DNA of 15,232 bases, taken from contig JAEZXS010000320.1 in assembly GCA_023442755.1 (NCBI GenBank), positions 1-15,232 on the forward strand, in the 5' to 3' direction. Position numbers and translations under genes: made by a program. Below are positions 1 through 7,018 of this stretch, one piece after another. The stretch is from Pseudomonadota bacterium (GTDB lineage: Bacteria > Desulfobacterota > Syntrophobacteria > Syntrophobacterales > Syntrophobacteraceae). The notes beneath the pieces were generated by a model. It did not search any database. It had not been told where the DNA came from and saw only the letters and a list, made by a program, of their open reading frames with translations. The number at the start of each line of letters is the position of its first letter. The first letter of the stretch is position 1.

Positions 1-963
1 GACGATCTCGGGGCGGTGTGCAGGCGGGTTGCCGAAGAGCGGAAAATTCCCGTCCTGCCCGTGCAGTCGGAAGGTTTCAAGGGCAACAAGCGGGAAGGAT
101 ACAGAGCGGCCTGCAATACGCTGTTCAAGCTGGTGGGTACAGGCGATATCTCCGGTGTCTCCCCCCTGAGCGTCAACATCCTGGGAGATTTCAACCTGGC
201 GGGCGAGATATGGACCATCCGCGGATACCTCGAACGCATGGGAGTTGCCACGGTTGCCAATATCACGGGCGACGGCCGCGTGGAGGATATAAAGAGGGCA
301 CACGGCGCCGCCCTCAACCTGGTGCAGTGCTCGGGGTCCACCATCGACCTGGCGAAGATGATGCAGGAAACCTACGGGATTCCTTTCAAGCGGGTGTCCT
401 ACTTCGGAGTGGAGGACATGGCCGAATCGCTCTACGAGGTTGCCCGCTTTTTCGAGGAGAAAGCGCCCGGAACATTGGAGCGGGCGCAGAGCCTGGTGCG
501 GGAGGAGCTTGCGGTGCTGTGGCCCCGGCTCCAGGAGTTCAAAAAGGATCTTCTCGGGAAAAAGGCGGCCATCTACGTGGGCGGGGCCTTCAAGGCTTTC
601 TCCCTGGTCAAGGCCTTCCGGCTGCTCGGCATGCAGGTGGTCCTGGTGGGATCGCAGACGGGCACCGAGGAGGACTACAAGGAACTCTACGAGATCACCG
701 ACGAAGGGACCATCATCGTTGACGACTCCAACCCGTTGGAGCTGTCCGCCTTCCTCAAAGAAAAAGACGTGGACATCTTCGTGGGAGGGGTCAAGGAGAG
801 GCCGATAGCGTACAAGCTGGGCGTGGGGTTTTGCGATCACAACCACGAACGCAAGCAGCCGCTGGAAGGATTTATCGGCATGTTCAACTTCGCGAGGGAG
901 GTCCACTCCTCCGTGATGAGCCCGGTGTGGCGCTTCGTGCCCCGAAGGAAAGCGAGGAACTGA
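1..963 (+). CDS. nifE: NifE, FeMo-cofactor scaffold subunit (5' end missing)
   Basis: NifE is the alpha-like half of the NifEN scaffold on which the NifB product is converted to FeMo-cofactor; it acts in the cytoplasm. The frame is open from base 1 (DDLGAVCRRV, the usual 'GDD..AVC' stretch of NifE) and about 320 codons are present. Family members are roughly 450-475 residues, so about 140 N-terminal residues, including the early cluster-ligand cysteines, lie before the window. Visible family signatures are VNILGDFNLAGE, the QCSGSTIDLAKMM block, YVGG.FKAFSLVKAF and the C-terminal GFCDHNHERKQPLEGFIGM, which corresponds to the 'D.N.ER..PY.GY.GM' end of nitrogenase-like alpha chains. The stop codon lies one base before the nifN start, so the two are certainly cotranscribed and probably translationally coupled. 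NifD is the main alternative, but the pairing with NifN and the adjacent nifB favour NifE. Confidence 0.93.
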   Translation, partial: DDLGAVCRRVAEERKIPVLPVQSEGFKGNKREGYRAACNTLFKLVGTGDISGVSPLSVNILGDFNLAGEIWTIRGYLERMGVATVANITGDGRVEDIKRAHGAALNLVQCSGSTIDLAKMMQETYGIPFKRVSYFGVEDMAESLYEVARFFEEKAPGTLERAQSLVREELAVLWPRLQEFKKDLLGKKAAIYVGGAFKAFSLVKAFRLLGMQVVLVGSQTGTEEDYKELYEITDEGTIIVDDSNPLELSAFLKEKDVDIFVGGVKERPIAYKLGVGFCDHNHERKQPLEGFIGMFNFAREVHSSVMSPVWRFVPRRKARN

Positions 964-964
964 G

Positions 965-2323
965 ATGAAACACTCCGATTACGTTTCGACCACCAATGCG
1001 TGCAAACTGTGCAAGCCTCTCGGAGCATGCATCGCTTTCCGCGGCATCGAAGGTGCGGTTCCGATGCTGCACGGCTCGCAGGGCTGCGCTACCTACATGC
1101 GGCGCTGCATCATCAGCCATTTCCGGGAACCGATCGACATCGCCTCCTCTTCCCTGGGGGAAAAGCACGCGGTCTACGGCGGCGGGCCGAACCTAAAACA
1201 GGGTCTGAAAAACGTCATGAACAAGTACGGGGCCAGGGTGATCGGCGTGGCAACGACCTGCCTCACCGAAACGATCGGCGACGACGTTCCGATGATAGCG
1301 CGGGAGTTTCGCCGCGAGATGGGATCGAGCGAGGGGGCGGACCTGCCCGCCCTGGTGACGGTCTCCACCCCGAGCTATTCCGGCACGCACATGGAAGGCT
1401 TTCATGCCGCGGTCAAGGCCGTTGCCGACCAGCTTGCGACGGCGGACGAACGCACGGATTCGGTGAATCTCCTTCCCGGCTTCGTTTCCCCTGCCGATCT
1501 GCGCCATCTGAAAGCGATTTTCGAAGATTTCGCGTGCCCGGTGACCGTGCTTCCCGACATCTCCCTGAGCCTCGACGGGCCCGCGCTCGAAGAATGCCCC
1601 AAAATTCCGGACGGAGGGACTCCCCTGGCATCCATCCGGTGTATGGGAGGCGCGCGCGCGACCATCGAGTTCGGTCGCACCCTTGCGGGCAAGCCCACCG
1701 CGGGGTCGCTCCTGTCGGATCGTTTCGGCGTGGCGCTGCATCAGCTCGGGATACCGATCGGGCTTCGCGAAAGCGATCTTTTTTTCAAAACACTCGAACA
1801 GGTGACCGGGAATCCGATGCCTGCAAAGCACGAAGAAGAACGGGGCCGCCTCATCGACGCCTTCGTTGACGCGCATAAGTACCTGTTCGGAAAACGCGCC
1901 GTCGTCTACGGAGAAGAGGATCTTGTCATTGCCCTTACCTCTTTCCTGGTCGAGGTGGGAATAAAACCCGTGCTCTGCGCATCGGGCGGGAAGAGCGGCC
2001 GGTTCAAGGCGGCCATAGAAGAGGCGGTCGGGGGGATTGCCGAGCTTCCCGCAGTCGAGGAAGGGGTAGATTTCTATGGGATCGAGAAGCTTGCGGAAGG
2101 TCTTGCGCCCGACCTCCTGGTCGGCCACAGCAAGGGCTTTCCCATGGCGAAGAAGTTGAAAATTCCTCTCGTCAGGGTCGGCTTTCCCATCCATGACCGG
2201 TTCGGCGGTCAGCGGATCCTGCATGTGGGATACCGCGGGGCCCAGGCCTTGATGGACCGCATCGTCAATGCCCTTATCGAGGAAAATCAAACCGAGTCGC
2301 CGGTCGGCTATCTCTATATGTAA
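965..2323 (+). CDS. nifN: NifN, FeMo-cofactor scaffold beta subunit
   Basis: NifN is the beta-like partner of NifE in the cofactor-maturation scaffold. The 452-residue product is full length for the family. The N-terminus has cysteines at 13, 16 and 22, followed by PMLHGSQGCATY (HGSQGC at about residues 36-41), the hallmark of NifN/NifK-type chains. Further matches are TTCLTETIGDD near 95-105 and the PIGLRESDLFFKTLEQVTG..MP..HEEERGRLIDAFVDAHKYLFGKRA block, which is typical of NifN. The ATG at 965 is preceded by GAGG about 7 bases upstream, inside the end of nifE. It ends with a TAA 24 bases before nifB. It is not NifK, because it is short and lies directly after nifE and before nifB. Confidence 0.94.
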   Translation: MKHSDYVSTTNACKLCKPLGACIAFRGIEGAVPMLHGSQGCATYMRRCIISHFREPIDIASSSLGEKHAVYGGGPNLKQGLKNVMNKYGARVIGVATTCLTETIGDDVPMIAREFRREMGSSEGADLPALVTVSTPSYSGTHMEGFHAAVKAVADQLATADERTDSVNLLPGFVSPADLRHLKAIFEDFACPVTVLPDISLSLDGPALEECPKIPDGGTPLASIRCMGGARATIEFGRTLAGKPTAGSLLSDRFGVALHQLGIPIGLRESDLFFKTLEQVTGNPMPAKHEEERGRLIDAFVDAHKYLFGKRAVVYGEEDLVIALTSFLVEVGIKPVLCASGGKSGRFKAAIEEAVGGIAELPAVEEGVDFYGIEKLAEGLAPDLLVGHSKGFPMAKKLKIPLVRVGFPIHDRFGGQRILHVGYRGAQALMDRIVNALIEENQTESPVGYLYM

Positions 2324-2347
2324 GGCAGGCAGGAAAGGATTCTCGAA

Positions 2348-3607
2348 ATGAACGAGCTGCTGGATATTGGCCGTCACCCCTGTTTCAACGAAAAAGCGAA
2401 GGGCAGTTGCGGGCGGGTGCACCTGCCGGTCGCCGCCAACTGCAATATCAAGTGCAACTATTGCAACCGCAAGTACGACTGTGTCAACGAGAGCCGTCCG
2501 GGTGTGACGAGCACCGTTCTTTCGCCGCGCCAGGCAGTCCGGTACCTGGAAAGCGTCCTGGAAAAGGAGCCCCGGATAACCGTGGCGGGCATTGCCGGAC
2601 CCGGGGATCCGTTTGCCAACCCGGAAGAAACCCTGGAGACTATCCGGCTGGTCCGGGAAAAGTTTCCGGAAATCCTGCTCTGCCTCGCCACCAACGGCCT
2701 GGGTCTTGCCGATTACCTGGACGATGTGGTCGCAGCCAATGTCAGCCATGTCACCGTTACGGTAAACGCAGTCGATGCGGAAATCGGGAGGCATATCTAC
2801 GGGTGGGTCCGGGACAAAAAAGTGATCTACCGGGGAGCGGATGCCGCCCGGCTGCTCCTCGAACGGCAGCTCGAGGCCATAAAGAGGCTGAAGAAAAGAG
2901 GCGTCATCGTCAAGGTGAATACCATCGTCATCCCGTCGATAAACGACTTCCATGTCGAGGAAGTGGCGCAGACTATGGCCGGGCTGGGCGTGGACATTCT
3001 CAACTGCATGCCGATGTACCCGAATCGCGACACGCCCTTCGAAGATTTCGGAGAACCTGGGACCGAGATGATGGACCGGCTCAGGGAGAAGGCCGGCCGC
3101 TACCTGCCCCAGATGAGCCACTGCACGCGCTGCCGGGCCGATGCCGCCGGGCTTCTGGAAAAGGACTGCGGGAAGGACATGATCTCGGGGTTTCTCCGGA
3201 AAAACGCCGCCGGGAACCGGCCCTACGTAGCGGTGGCCACGATGGAGGGCATGCTCGTGAACCTGCACCTTGGGGAAGCGAAGAGCTTCCAGATCTGGGG
3301 CAAAAACGAATCCGGTTTTGTGCGCATAGAGGAAAGAGATGCCCCGGAGCCCGGAGGGGGAATGAAAAGATGGCAGGAACTCGGCGAAATTCTCCATGAC
3401 TGCCGGGCGGTCCTGGTGGGGGGGATCGGCGAAAATCCGCGAAAAGCGCTTGCCGCCACCGGCATCGTGCCGATAGAGATGCGCGGGTTCATCGCGCTGG
3501 GACTCGATGCGGTCTACCGTGGCGACAGCCTGAACGAATTCAAGGCCAGGCGAAGCGGGGGGTGCTGCAAGGGCGTGGGCTGCCAGGGGGACGGGGAGGG
3601 GTGTTGA
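2348..3607 (+). CDS. nifB: NifB, radical-SAM FeMo-cofactor synthase with fused NifX-like domain
   Basis: NifB fuses two 4Fe-4S clusters and inserts carbide, using S-adenosylmethionine, to give the 8Fe NifB-co precursor passed to NifEN. The radical-SAM motif C-x3-C-x2-C is at C32, C36 and C39, followed by RKYDCVNESRPGVTS, which is diagnostic for NifB. The barrel continues through GIAGPGDPFANPEETLET and CLATNGLGL to about residue 290; C-terminal cysteines of the core are in SHCTRCRADAAGLL. A NifX/NafY-like domain follows (about 295-405: VAVATMEGMLVNLHLGEA through AVLVGGIGENPRKAL), and the chain ends in a cysteine-rich GGCCKGVGCQ tail. The two-domain layout is usual for bacterial NifB, while archaeal forms lack the second domain. 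The ribosome binding site AGGAAAGG (2331-2338) is 9 bases before the ATG. There is no promoter-sized gap after nifN, so the gene is probably in the nifEN operon. Confidence 0.96.
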   Translation: MNELLDIGRHPCFNEKAKGSCGRVHLPVAANCNIKCNYCNRKYDCVNESRPGVTSTVLSPRQAVRYLESVLEKEPRITVAGIAGPGDPFANPEETLETIRLVREKFPEILLCLATNGLGLADYLDDVVAANVSHVTVTVNAVDAEIGRHIYGWVRDKKVIYRGADAARLLLERQLEAIKRLKKRGVIVKVNTIVIPSINDFHVEEVAQTMAGLGVDILNCMPMYPNRDTPFEDFGEPGTEMMDRLREKAGRYLPQMSHCTRCRADAAGLLEKDCGKDMISGFLRKNAAGNRPYVAVATMEGMLVNLHLGEAKSFQIWGKNESGFVRIEERDAPEPGGGMKRWQELGEILHDCRAVLVGGIGENPRKALAATGIVPIEMRGFIALGLDAVYRGDSLNEFKARRSGGCCKGVGCQGDGEGC

Positions 3608-3889
3608 TTCCGGTGTGGGAGCGGCTTCAGCCGCAAAAGCGCGGGGACCTCGGCCCCCGCACCCCCATCGTCCCGCCGCTTTCGCGCGGGGACTCACGAC
3701 TAGGCCCGGCGCAGGGCGAAGCGCCCGCGCCGAGGCCTGGGGCGCCTAAAACCACGGCTGCCGATCGCGACAAATAAATGGGGAGTGCTTCTCTGAGTAA
3801 CAAAAAGGTGCACCCCCATCGAACCTCTTCGAGGGAGCCGGTTACCCCATCCCCGGTGTCAATGCAGTGGCCGGATGCCGCCAATGTAG
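3608..3889 (+). other. Intergenic region after nifB, GC-rich hairpins and repeats
   Basis: There is no gene here. Besides the REP-like element at 3614-3634, I see hairpins GCGGGG/CCCCGC (3641-3646 with 3655-3660) and GGGCG-AAG-CGCCC (3714-3726), and a long-range pairing of ATGGGG-A-GTGC with GCAC-C-CCCCAT (about 3778-3822). A 12-base direct repeat GCACCCCCATCG occurs at 3659-3670 and 3810-3821. None of the hairpins is followed by a T-run on the + strand, so no intrinsic terminator for nifENB can be called. A short minus-strand reading frame across this stretch has no coding signature. Confidence 0.5.
3614..3634 (+). repeat. REP-like palindrome, copy 1
   Basis: The copy begins TGTGGGAGCGGC and folds as GCGGC-TTCA-GCCGC. 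It starts a few bases after the nifB stop codon. The same core recurs at 5664, 5790 and 6984 in the same orientation, always outside genes, as expected for REP/BIME-type elements. Confidence 0.7.
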
Positions 3890-3901
3890 TACAATTTTGT
3901 A
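3890..3901. promoter_or_regulatory. 12-bp palindrome TACAATTTTGTA upstream of nifA
   Basis: This is a perfect dyad, TACA-ATTT-TGTA, in the AT-rich patch 3880-3930 that stands out from the GC-rich surroundings. It differs at one spacer base from the palindrome at 12476-12487 upstream of modB, and no other TACA-N4-TGTA occurs in the window. It lies about 107 bases upstream of the sigma-54-like GG at 4003. The binding protein is unknown. It does not fit the NifA site TGT-N10-ACA. Confidence 0.4.
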
Positions 3902-4001
3902 TCTAATATTATAACGTTTTGAAAATTATCTCAGGCTTCCGATTTGAGCGCATCCCGAGAGATTCTTTACTGAAGCGGATTCGGGCTGAATCCCCCACGG
4001 T

Positions 4002-4031
4002 TGGCACAGGAATTGATAACCACCTGTGCCA
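4002..4031. promoter_or_regulatory. Perfect 9-bp inverted repeat over the nifA start; sigma-54-like element within it
   Basis: TGGCACAGG (4002-4010) and CCTGTGCCA (4023-4031) are exact reverse complements with a 12-base spacer, and arm centres lie 21 bp apart (two helical turns). The right arm ends on the A of the likely ATG. The left part also reads TTGGCAC-AGGAA-TTGAT, which resembles a sigma-54 -24/-12 promoter with GA instead of GC at -12. If that promoter were used, transcription would start near 4028, leaving almost no leader. An operator or an mRNA hairpin controlling nifA translation is therefore at least as likely. Confidence 0.5.
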
Positions 4032-5581
4032 TGGAAACAAAACTCAGGGAACTCGAACTTACGGTTATCTACGAGATCTGCCGGATGATCGGCCAGGCGC
4101 TCAAGCTCGACCAGGCCCTCGATACCATCCTCGGCATTCTTTCGGAAACGCTTGCCATGCAGCGGGCGACGGTGATTCTCCGGGACGAGGAGACCGGATA
4201 CCTTGTCATCCGCGCTTCCCACGGGCTGACCGAGGCGGAAAGAAGGCGCGGCGTGTACCGGCCGGGCGAAGGCGTCACCGGGCTGATCTTCAGCACGGCG
4301 CAGCCCTTTGTCGTGCCGGACATCAGCAAGGAGCCGCTCTTTCTCAACAAGACCCGGTCCCGCACCATTCAAAAGGAGTCCATCGCATTCCTCGGGGTGC
4401 CGATCCTGCTGCACGGAAAACCCATCGGGGTGCTGCACGCCGACCGGCTCTTCGGAAACGATGTCTCGTTTGAAGAAGACATACGCTTCCTGGCCATCGT
4501 CGCAACGCTCATCTCGCAGCTCGTGAGCCTTAACCTGCAGGTAAAGCTTCGCGAAGACGAACTGCGCAAGGCGAGCGGTTCGATGGGGTGCGCTCTTCCC
4601 ACCGCCGACAAACGCTCGCTCATGGTCGGGAAAAGCGATGCCATGCTCGCCGTGCAGGCGCAGATTCGCAAAGTCGCACCGAGCAGGGCTTCGGTCCTCC
4701 TTCTGGGGGAATCGGGCACCGGGAAGACCCTTGTTGCCAAGATCATCCACAAGCTGAGCACGCGCTCGACTTCGGCCTTCGTCAAGATAAACTGCGCATC
4801 GCTTCCCGAAACGCTGCTCGAATCCGAGCTTTTCGGCTACGAAAAGGGAGCGTTTACCGGGGCGGCCAAGGCCAAGGCCGGAAGGTTCGAAGATGCCGAC
4901 GGAGGCACCATTTTTCTCGACGAAGTGGGCGAACTCCCCCTCGCCATCCAGGCAAAGCTTTTGCGGTTCCTGCAGGAGCGCGAGTTCGAACGCCTCGGCA
5001 GCTCGAAGACCAGGAGAGTCGATGTCAGGATAATTGCGGCAACGAACGTCGACCTGGCCGAAGCGGTGAAAAACGGCCAGTTTAGAGAGGACCTCTTCTA
5101 CCGGCTGAACGTGTTTCCGATCCGCGTTCCGGCCCTGCGGGAACGCAAGGAGGACATCCCGGATCTCGCCCGTTTCTTCCTTTCGCGGATTTCCGGCGAG
5201 TACGGGCGAACGCTCGTCATGGGACGGGAAGCAATGGAGATGTTCGTGCAATACGAATGGCCGGGAAACGTCCGCGAGATGGAAAACCTGATCGAGCGGC
5301 TCTGCATCATGGCGGACGGGGAAGAAATCCGCCGGGCCGACATGCCCGATTACCTGAGGGGGCTTGCCGTTCCGGAAGCGTGCGCCACCGAGCCCATGTC
5401 GCGGCTCGACCAGTTGGAACGGGAAACGATCCTTACCGCGCTTGAGCGTAACGCGTGGCTCCAGTCCCGGACTGCGAAGGCCCTCGGGCTCACCCCCAGG
5501 CAGATGGGCTACAGGGTGAAGAAATTCGGCCTGGGAAAGATCATCGAGGAGCACAGGCGGGAGGATATCAACCTGCAGTAG
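4031..5581 (+). CDS. nifA: NifA, sigma-54-dependent activator of nif genes
   Basis: This is an enhancer-binding protein that remodels sigma-54 RNA polymerase using ATP. Numbered from the ATG at 4031 (516 residues), a GAF domain covers about 10-165. It carries RASHGLTEAERRRGVYRPGEGVTG and VVPDISKEPLFLNKT, a pair of blocks highly typical of NifA. The AAA+ domain (about 200-430) has Walker A GESGTGKT at 226-233, the sigma-54 contact loop GAFTGA at 273-278, Walker B GGTIFLDE at 291-298, and the arginine-finger region FREDLFYRLNVFPI. A Fis-type helix-turn-helix (RTAKALGLTPRQMGYRVKKFGL) ends it. The linker has single cysteines but no C-x4-C pair, so it resembles the enterobacterial rather than the oxygen-sensitive rhizobial type. 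No nifL is adjacent. A TTG at 4001 is in frame, but the ATG fits family N-termini better; neither has a good Shine-Dalgarno sequence. Confidence 0.87.
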   Translation: METKLRELELTVIYEICRMIGQALKLDQALDTILGILSETLAMQRATVILRDEETGYLVIRASHGLTEAERRRGVYRPGEGVTGLIFSTAQPFVVPDISKEPLFLNKTRSRTIQKESIAFLGVPILLHGKPIGVLHADRLFGNDVSFEEDIRFLAIVATLISQLVSLNLQVKLREDELRKASGSMGCALPTADKRSLMVGKSDAMLAVQAQIRKVAPSRASVLLLGESGTGKTLVAKIIHKLSTRSTSAFVKINCASLPETLLESELFGYEKGAFTGAAKAKAGRFEDADGGTIFLDEVGELPLAIQAKLLRFLQEREFERLGSSKTRRVDVRIIAATNVDLAEAVKNGQFREDLFYRLNVFPIRVPALRERKEDIPDLARFFLSRISGEYGRTLVMGREAMEMFVQYEWPGNVREMENLIERLCIMADGEEIRRADMPDYLRGLAVPEACATEPMSRLDQLERETILTALERNAWLQSRTAKALGLTPRQMGYRVKKFGLGKIIEEHRREDINLQ

Positions 5582-5663
5582 TTCGGAACCCGGATTTTCC
5601 ATTTCCCTCGCGAAGCCTGGGGCGTAAGGCGCGAAGGAAAAGACTTTTCCTGAGCAATGTTGC

Positions 5664-5689
5664 TGTGGGAGAGGCTTTCAGCCTCGATG
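5664..5689 (+). repeat. REP-like palindrome, copy 2
   Basis: The sequence begins TGTGGGAGAGGCTTTCAG and folds as GAGGC-TTTCA-GCCTC. Compared with copy 1, both sides of the stem have changed together (C to A on the left, G to T on the right), so pairing is preserved. It lies about 80 bases after the nifA stop codon. Confidence 0.7.
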
Positions 5690-5789
5690 CTTTGTCGTCG
5701 AGGGTGCGCATTGATCTTCTCCCATGCAAATCCCGCGAAGGGCAGGGCAAGGTGCGAAGAAAGGCAGGAGCAAGAGGCAATTTCATAGG

Positions 5790-5815
5790 GTGGGAGCGGG
5801 TACCAGCCGCAATGG
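5790..5815 (+). repeat. REP-like palindrome, copy 3 (degenerate)
   Basis: The sequence GTGGGAGCGGGTACCAGCCG and the bases after it keep the GTGGGAGCGG start and the CAGCCGC right arm, with the loop changed. It is in the same orientation as the other copies. Between copies 2 and 3 I see no gene. Confidence 0.55.
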
Positions 5816-5840
5816 GTTTTAGCCGGCCTGTGGGATTTGG

Positions 5841-5890
5841 TTTTTTTCAACGCGAAGACCCGAAGCCGCGAAGAAAAACGCAAAGAAGGT
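5841..5890. repeat. Dispersed 'CGCGAAG...CGCAAAG' type intergenic repeat
   Basis: A T7 run is followed by purine-rich tandem-like units CGCGAAGACC, CGAAGCCGCG, AAGAAAAACG and CAAAGAAGG. From memory, this is a widespread intergenic repeat type in bacterial genomes, and its translation (NAKTRSREEKRKE) is a familiar false N-terminus. It ends about 28 bases before the chosen start of the next gene. Confidence 0.5.
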
Positions 5891-5917
5891 GAATTCCAAA
5901 CGAATTGGCATAGGGCG

Positions 5918-6973
5918 ATGGGAAAGGCATATTACAGAAACGGTGGACACGTGTTGCGGGATGTCGAGCGGCCCAATCTTGTCCGGGAGATGTTTCCCTA
6001 CGAGCAGCCGCCCCGGTTGGCCTTCGGATCGGAAATCCTGCCCCCGGCGCCTGCAGCGAACGCCTACATCACCGATTCCACTTTCCGGGACGGCAGGCAG
6101 GCGCGGCCTCCCTTTTCCCTCGATCGGACCGGAAAGATCTTCGACCTTCTCCACAGGGTTTCGACCCGCAGCGGCCTGATTCGTCAGACCGAGTTCTTCC
6201 TCTATACGAAAAAGGACAGGCAGGAAATGGAGGTATGCCGCAGCAGGGGATACGACTACCCGGAAATCACCGGCTGGGTGCGGGCTTCCGTAAATGATCT
6301 CAAGCTGGTGCGCGACGCGGGGCTTAAGGAGACGGGAATCCTCACTTCGGCTTCCGACTACCACATATTCCTGAAATTGAGGTCAAGCAGGCGAAAGGTC
6401 CTGGAACACTATCTCAAAGTGGTCGAAACGGCCCTGGACTGGGGCATAGTCCCCCGGTGCAGCTTCGAAGACATTACGCGGGCCGACATCTACGGCTTTT
6501 GCATTCCTTTTGCGGAGGAGCTGATGAAACTTCGGGAGCGGAGCGGCTGCGCCGTCAAGATCAGGCTCTGCGATACGCTCGGCCTTGGCGTTCCCTACCC
6601 CGGCGCTGCCCTGCCCAGAAGCGTGCCGGGCCTCATTCGGGCTTTCATAGAAGATGCGGGCGTCCCGGGAGACCTCCTGGAGTGGCACGGGCACAACGAT
6701 TTCCACAAGGCGCTCGTAAATACCGCGACGGCCTGGCTCTACGGCTGCGCGGGCGCCAGCGGAACCCTGCTTGGCCTTGGGGAGAGGACGGGAAACTGCG
6801 CGGTGGAAGACCTCCTCGACGAATACGGTGCCCTCGCCGGAATCCCCGGCATAACCGACCGGGCCGTCCTCGGCGGCATCGTCAAATGCTTCAACGAAGA
6901 ACCCGGCTCTGAGGTCCCGCCGGAAAAACTCCGCTGGATGCTGTGGGATCGGTGCCCGCCTGCCAGGGTGTAA
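5918..6973 (+). CDS. HMGL/isopropylmalate-homocitrate synthase family enzyme, possible NifV or Re-citrate synthase
   Basis: This is a TIM-barrel acyltransferase of the LeuA/NifV type, expected to condense acetyl-CoA with a 2-oxo acid; homocitrate for FeMo-co is the attractive product here. Numbered from the ATG at 5918 (351 residues), it has ITDSTFRDGRQ (RDG at 57-59, metal and substrate binding), the metal motif HGHND at 257-261 and GERTGN at 288-293, all family hallmarks. Insertions such as RQTEFFLYTKKDR and PEITGWVRAS are not those of classical NifV, and I associate them with a separate subfamily that could include Re-citrate synthases. After the barrel only about 45 residues remain, and no H-x-D-G motif is seen. 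The start is uncertain: the frame runs upstream into a dispersed repeat, and GTG 5951 is an alternative. It lies 336 bases after nifA, so it probably has its own promoter, which I could not identify. Confidence 0.68.
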   Translation: MGKAYYRNGGHVLRDVERPNLVREMFPYEQPPRLAFGSEILPPAPAANAYITDSTFRDGRQARPPFSLDRTGKIFDLLHRVSTRSGLIRQTEFFLYTKKDRQEMEVCRSRGYDYPEITGWVRASVNDLKLVRDAGLKETGILTSASDYHIFLKLRSSRRKVLEHYLKVVETALDWGIVPRCSFEDITRADIYGFCIPFAEELMKLRERSGCAVKIRLCDTLGLGVPYPGAALPRSVPGLIRAFIEDAGVPGDLLEWHGHNDFHKALVNTATAWLYGCAGASGTLLGLGERTGNCAVEDLLDEYGALAGIPGITDRAVLGGIVKCFNEEPGSEVPPEKLRWMLWDRCPPARV

Positions 6974-6983
6974 ATCGCTTTCC

Positions 6984-7009
6984 TGTGGGAGCGGCTTTCA
7001 GACGCGATG
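6984..7009 (+). repeat. REP-like palindrome, copy 4
   Basis: The sequence begins TGTGGGAGCGGCTTTCAG and ends with ACGCGATG; the right arm is imperfect (GACGC against GCGGC). It fills the 45-base gap between two convergent genes (stops at 6973 and 7019). It may act in mRNA stability or as a weak bidirectional terminator; no T-run follows. Confidence 0.68.
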
Positions 7010-7018
7010 TATGCTTTT

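Noticed and set aside
1193..3697. Very long open frame on the minus strand opposite nifN and nifB (834 codons)
   Set aside because: It is a GC-rich codon-shadow of two unmistakable nif genes. The translation is Arg/His/Pro-rich with no domain motifs.
4001..4003. TTG as the nifA start
   Set aside because: In frame, but with no ribosome site; it would add MAQELITTCA before the METKLRELELT start typical of NifA.
3608..4030. NifA enhancer site TGT-N10-ACA before nifA or in the modB upstream region
   Set aside because: Checked by eye in both intergenic regions; no exact match was found.
3926..5602. Long minus-strand open frame opposite nifA (558 codons)
   Set aside because: Shadow frame; the + strand carries every AAA+ and GAF motif of NifA.
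5837..5917. N-terminal extension of the HMGL-family protein (TTG at 5837)
   Set aside because: The added residues translate a dispersed intergenic repeat, a common annotation artefact.
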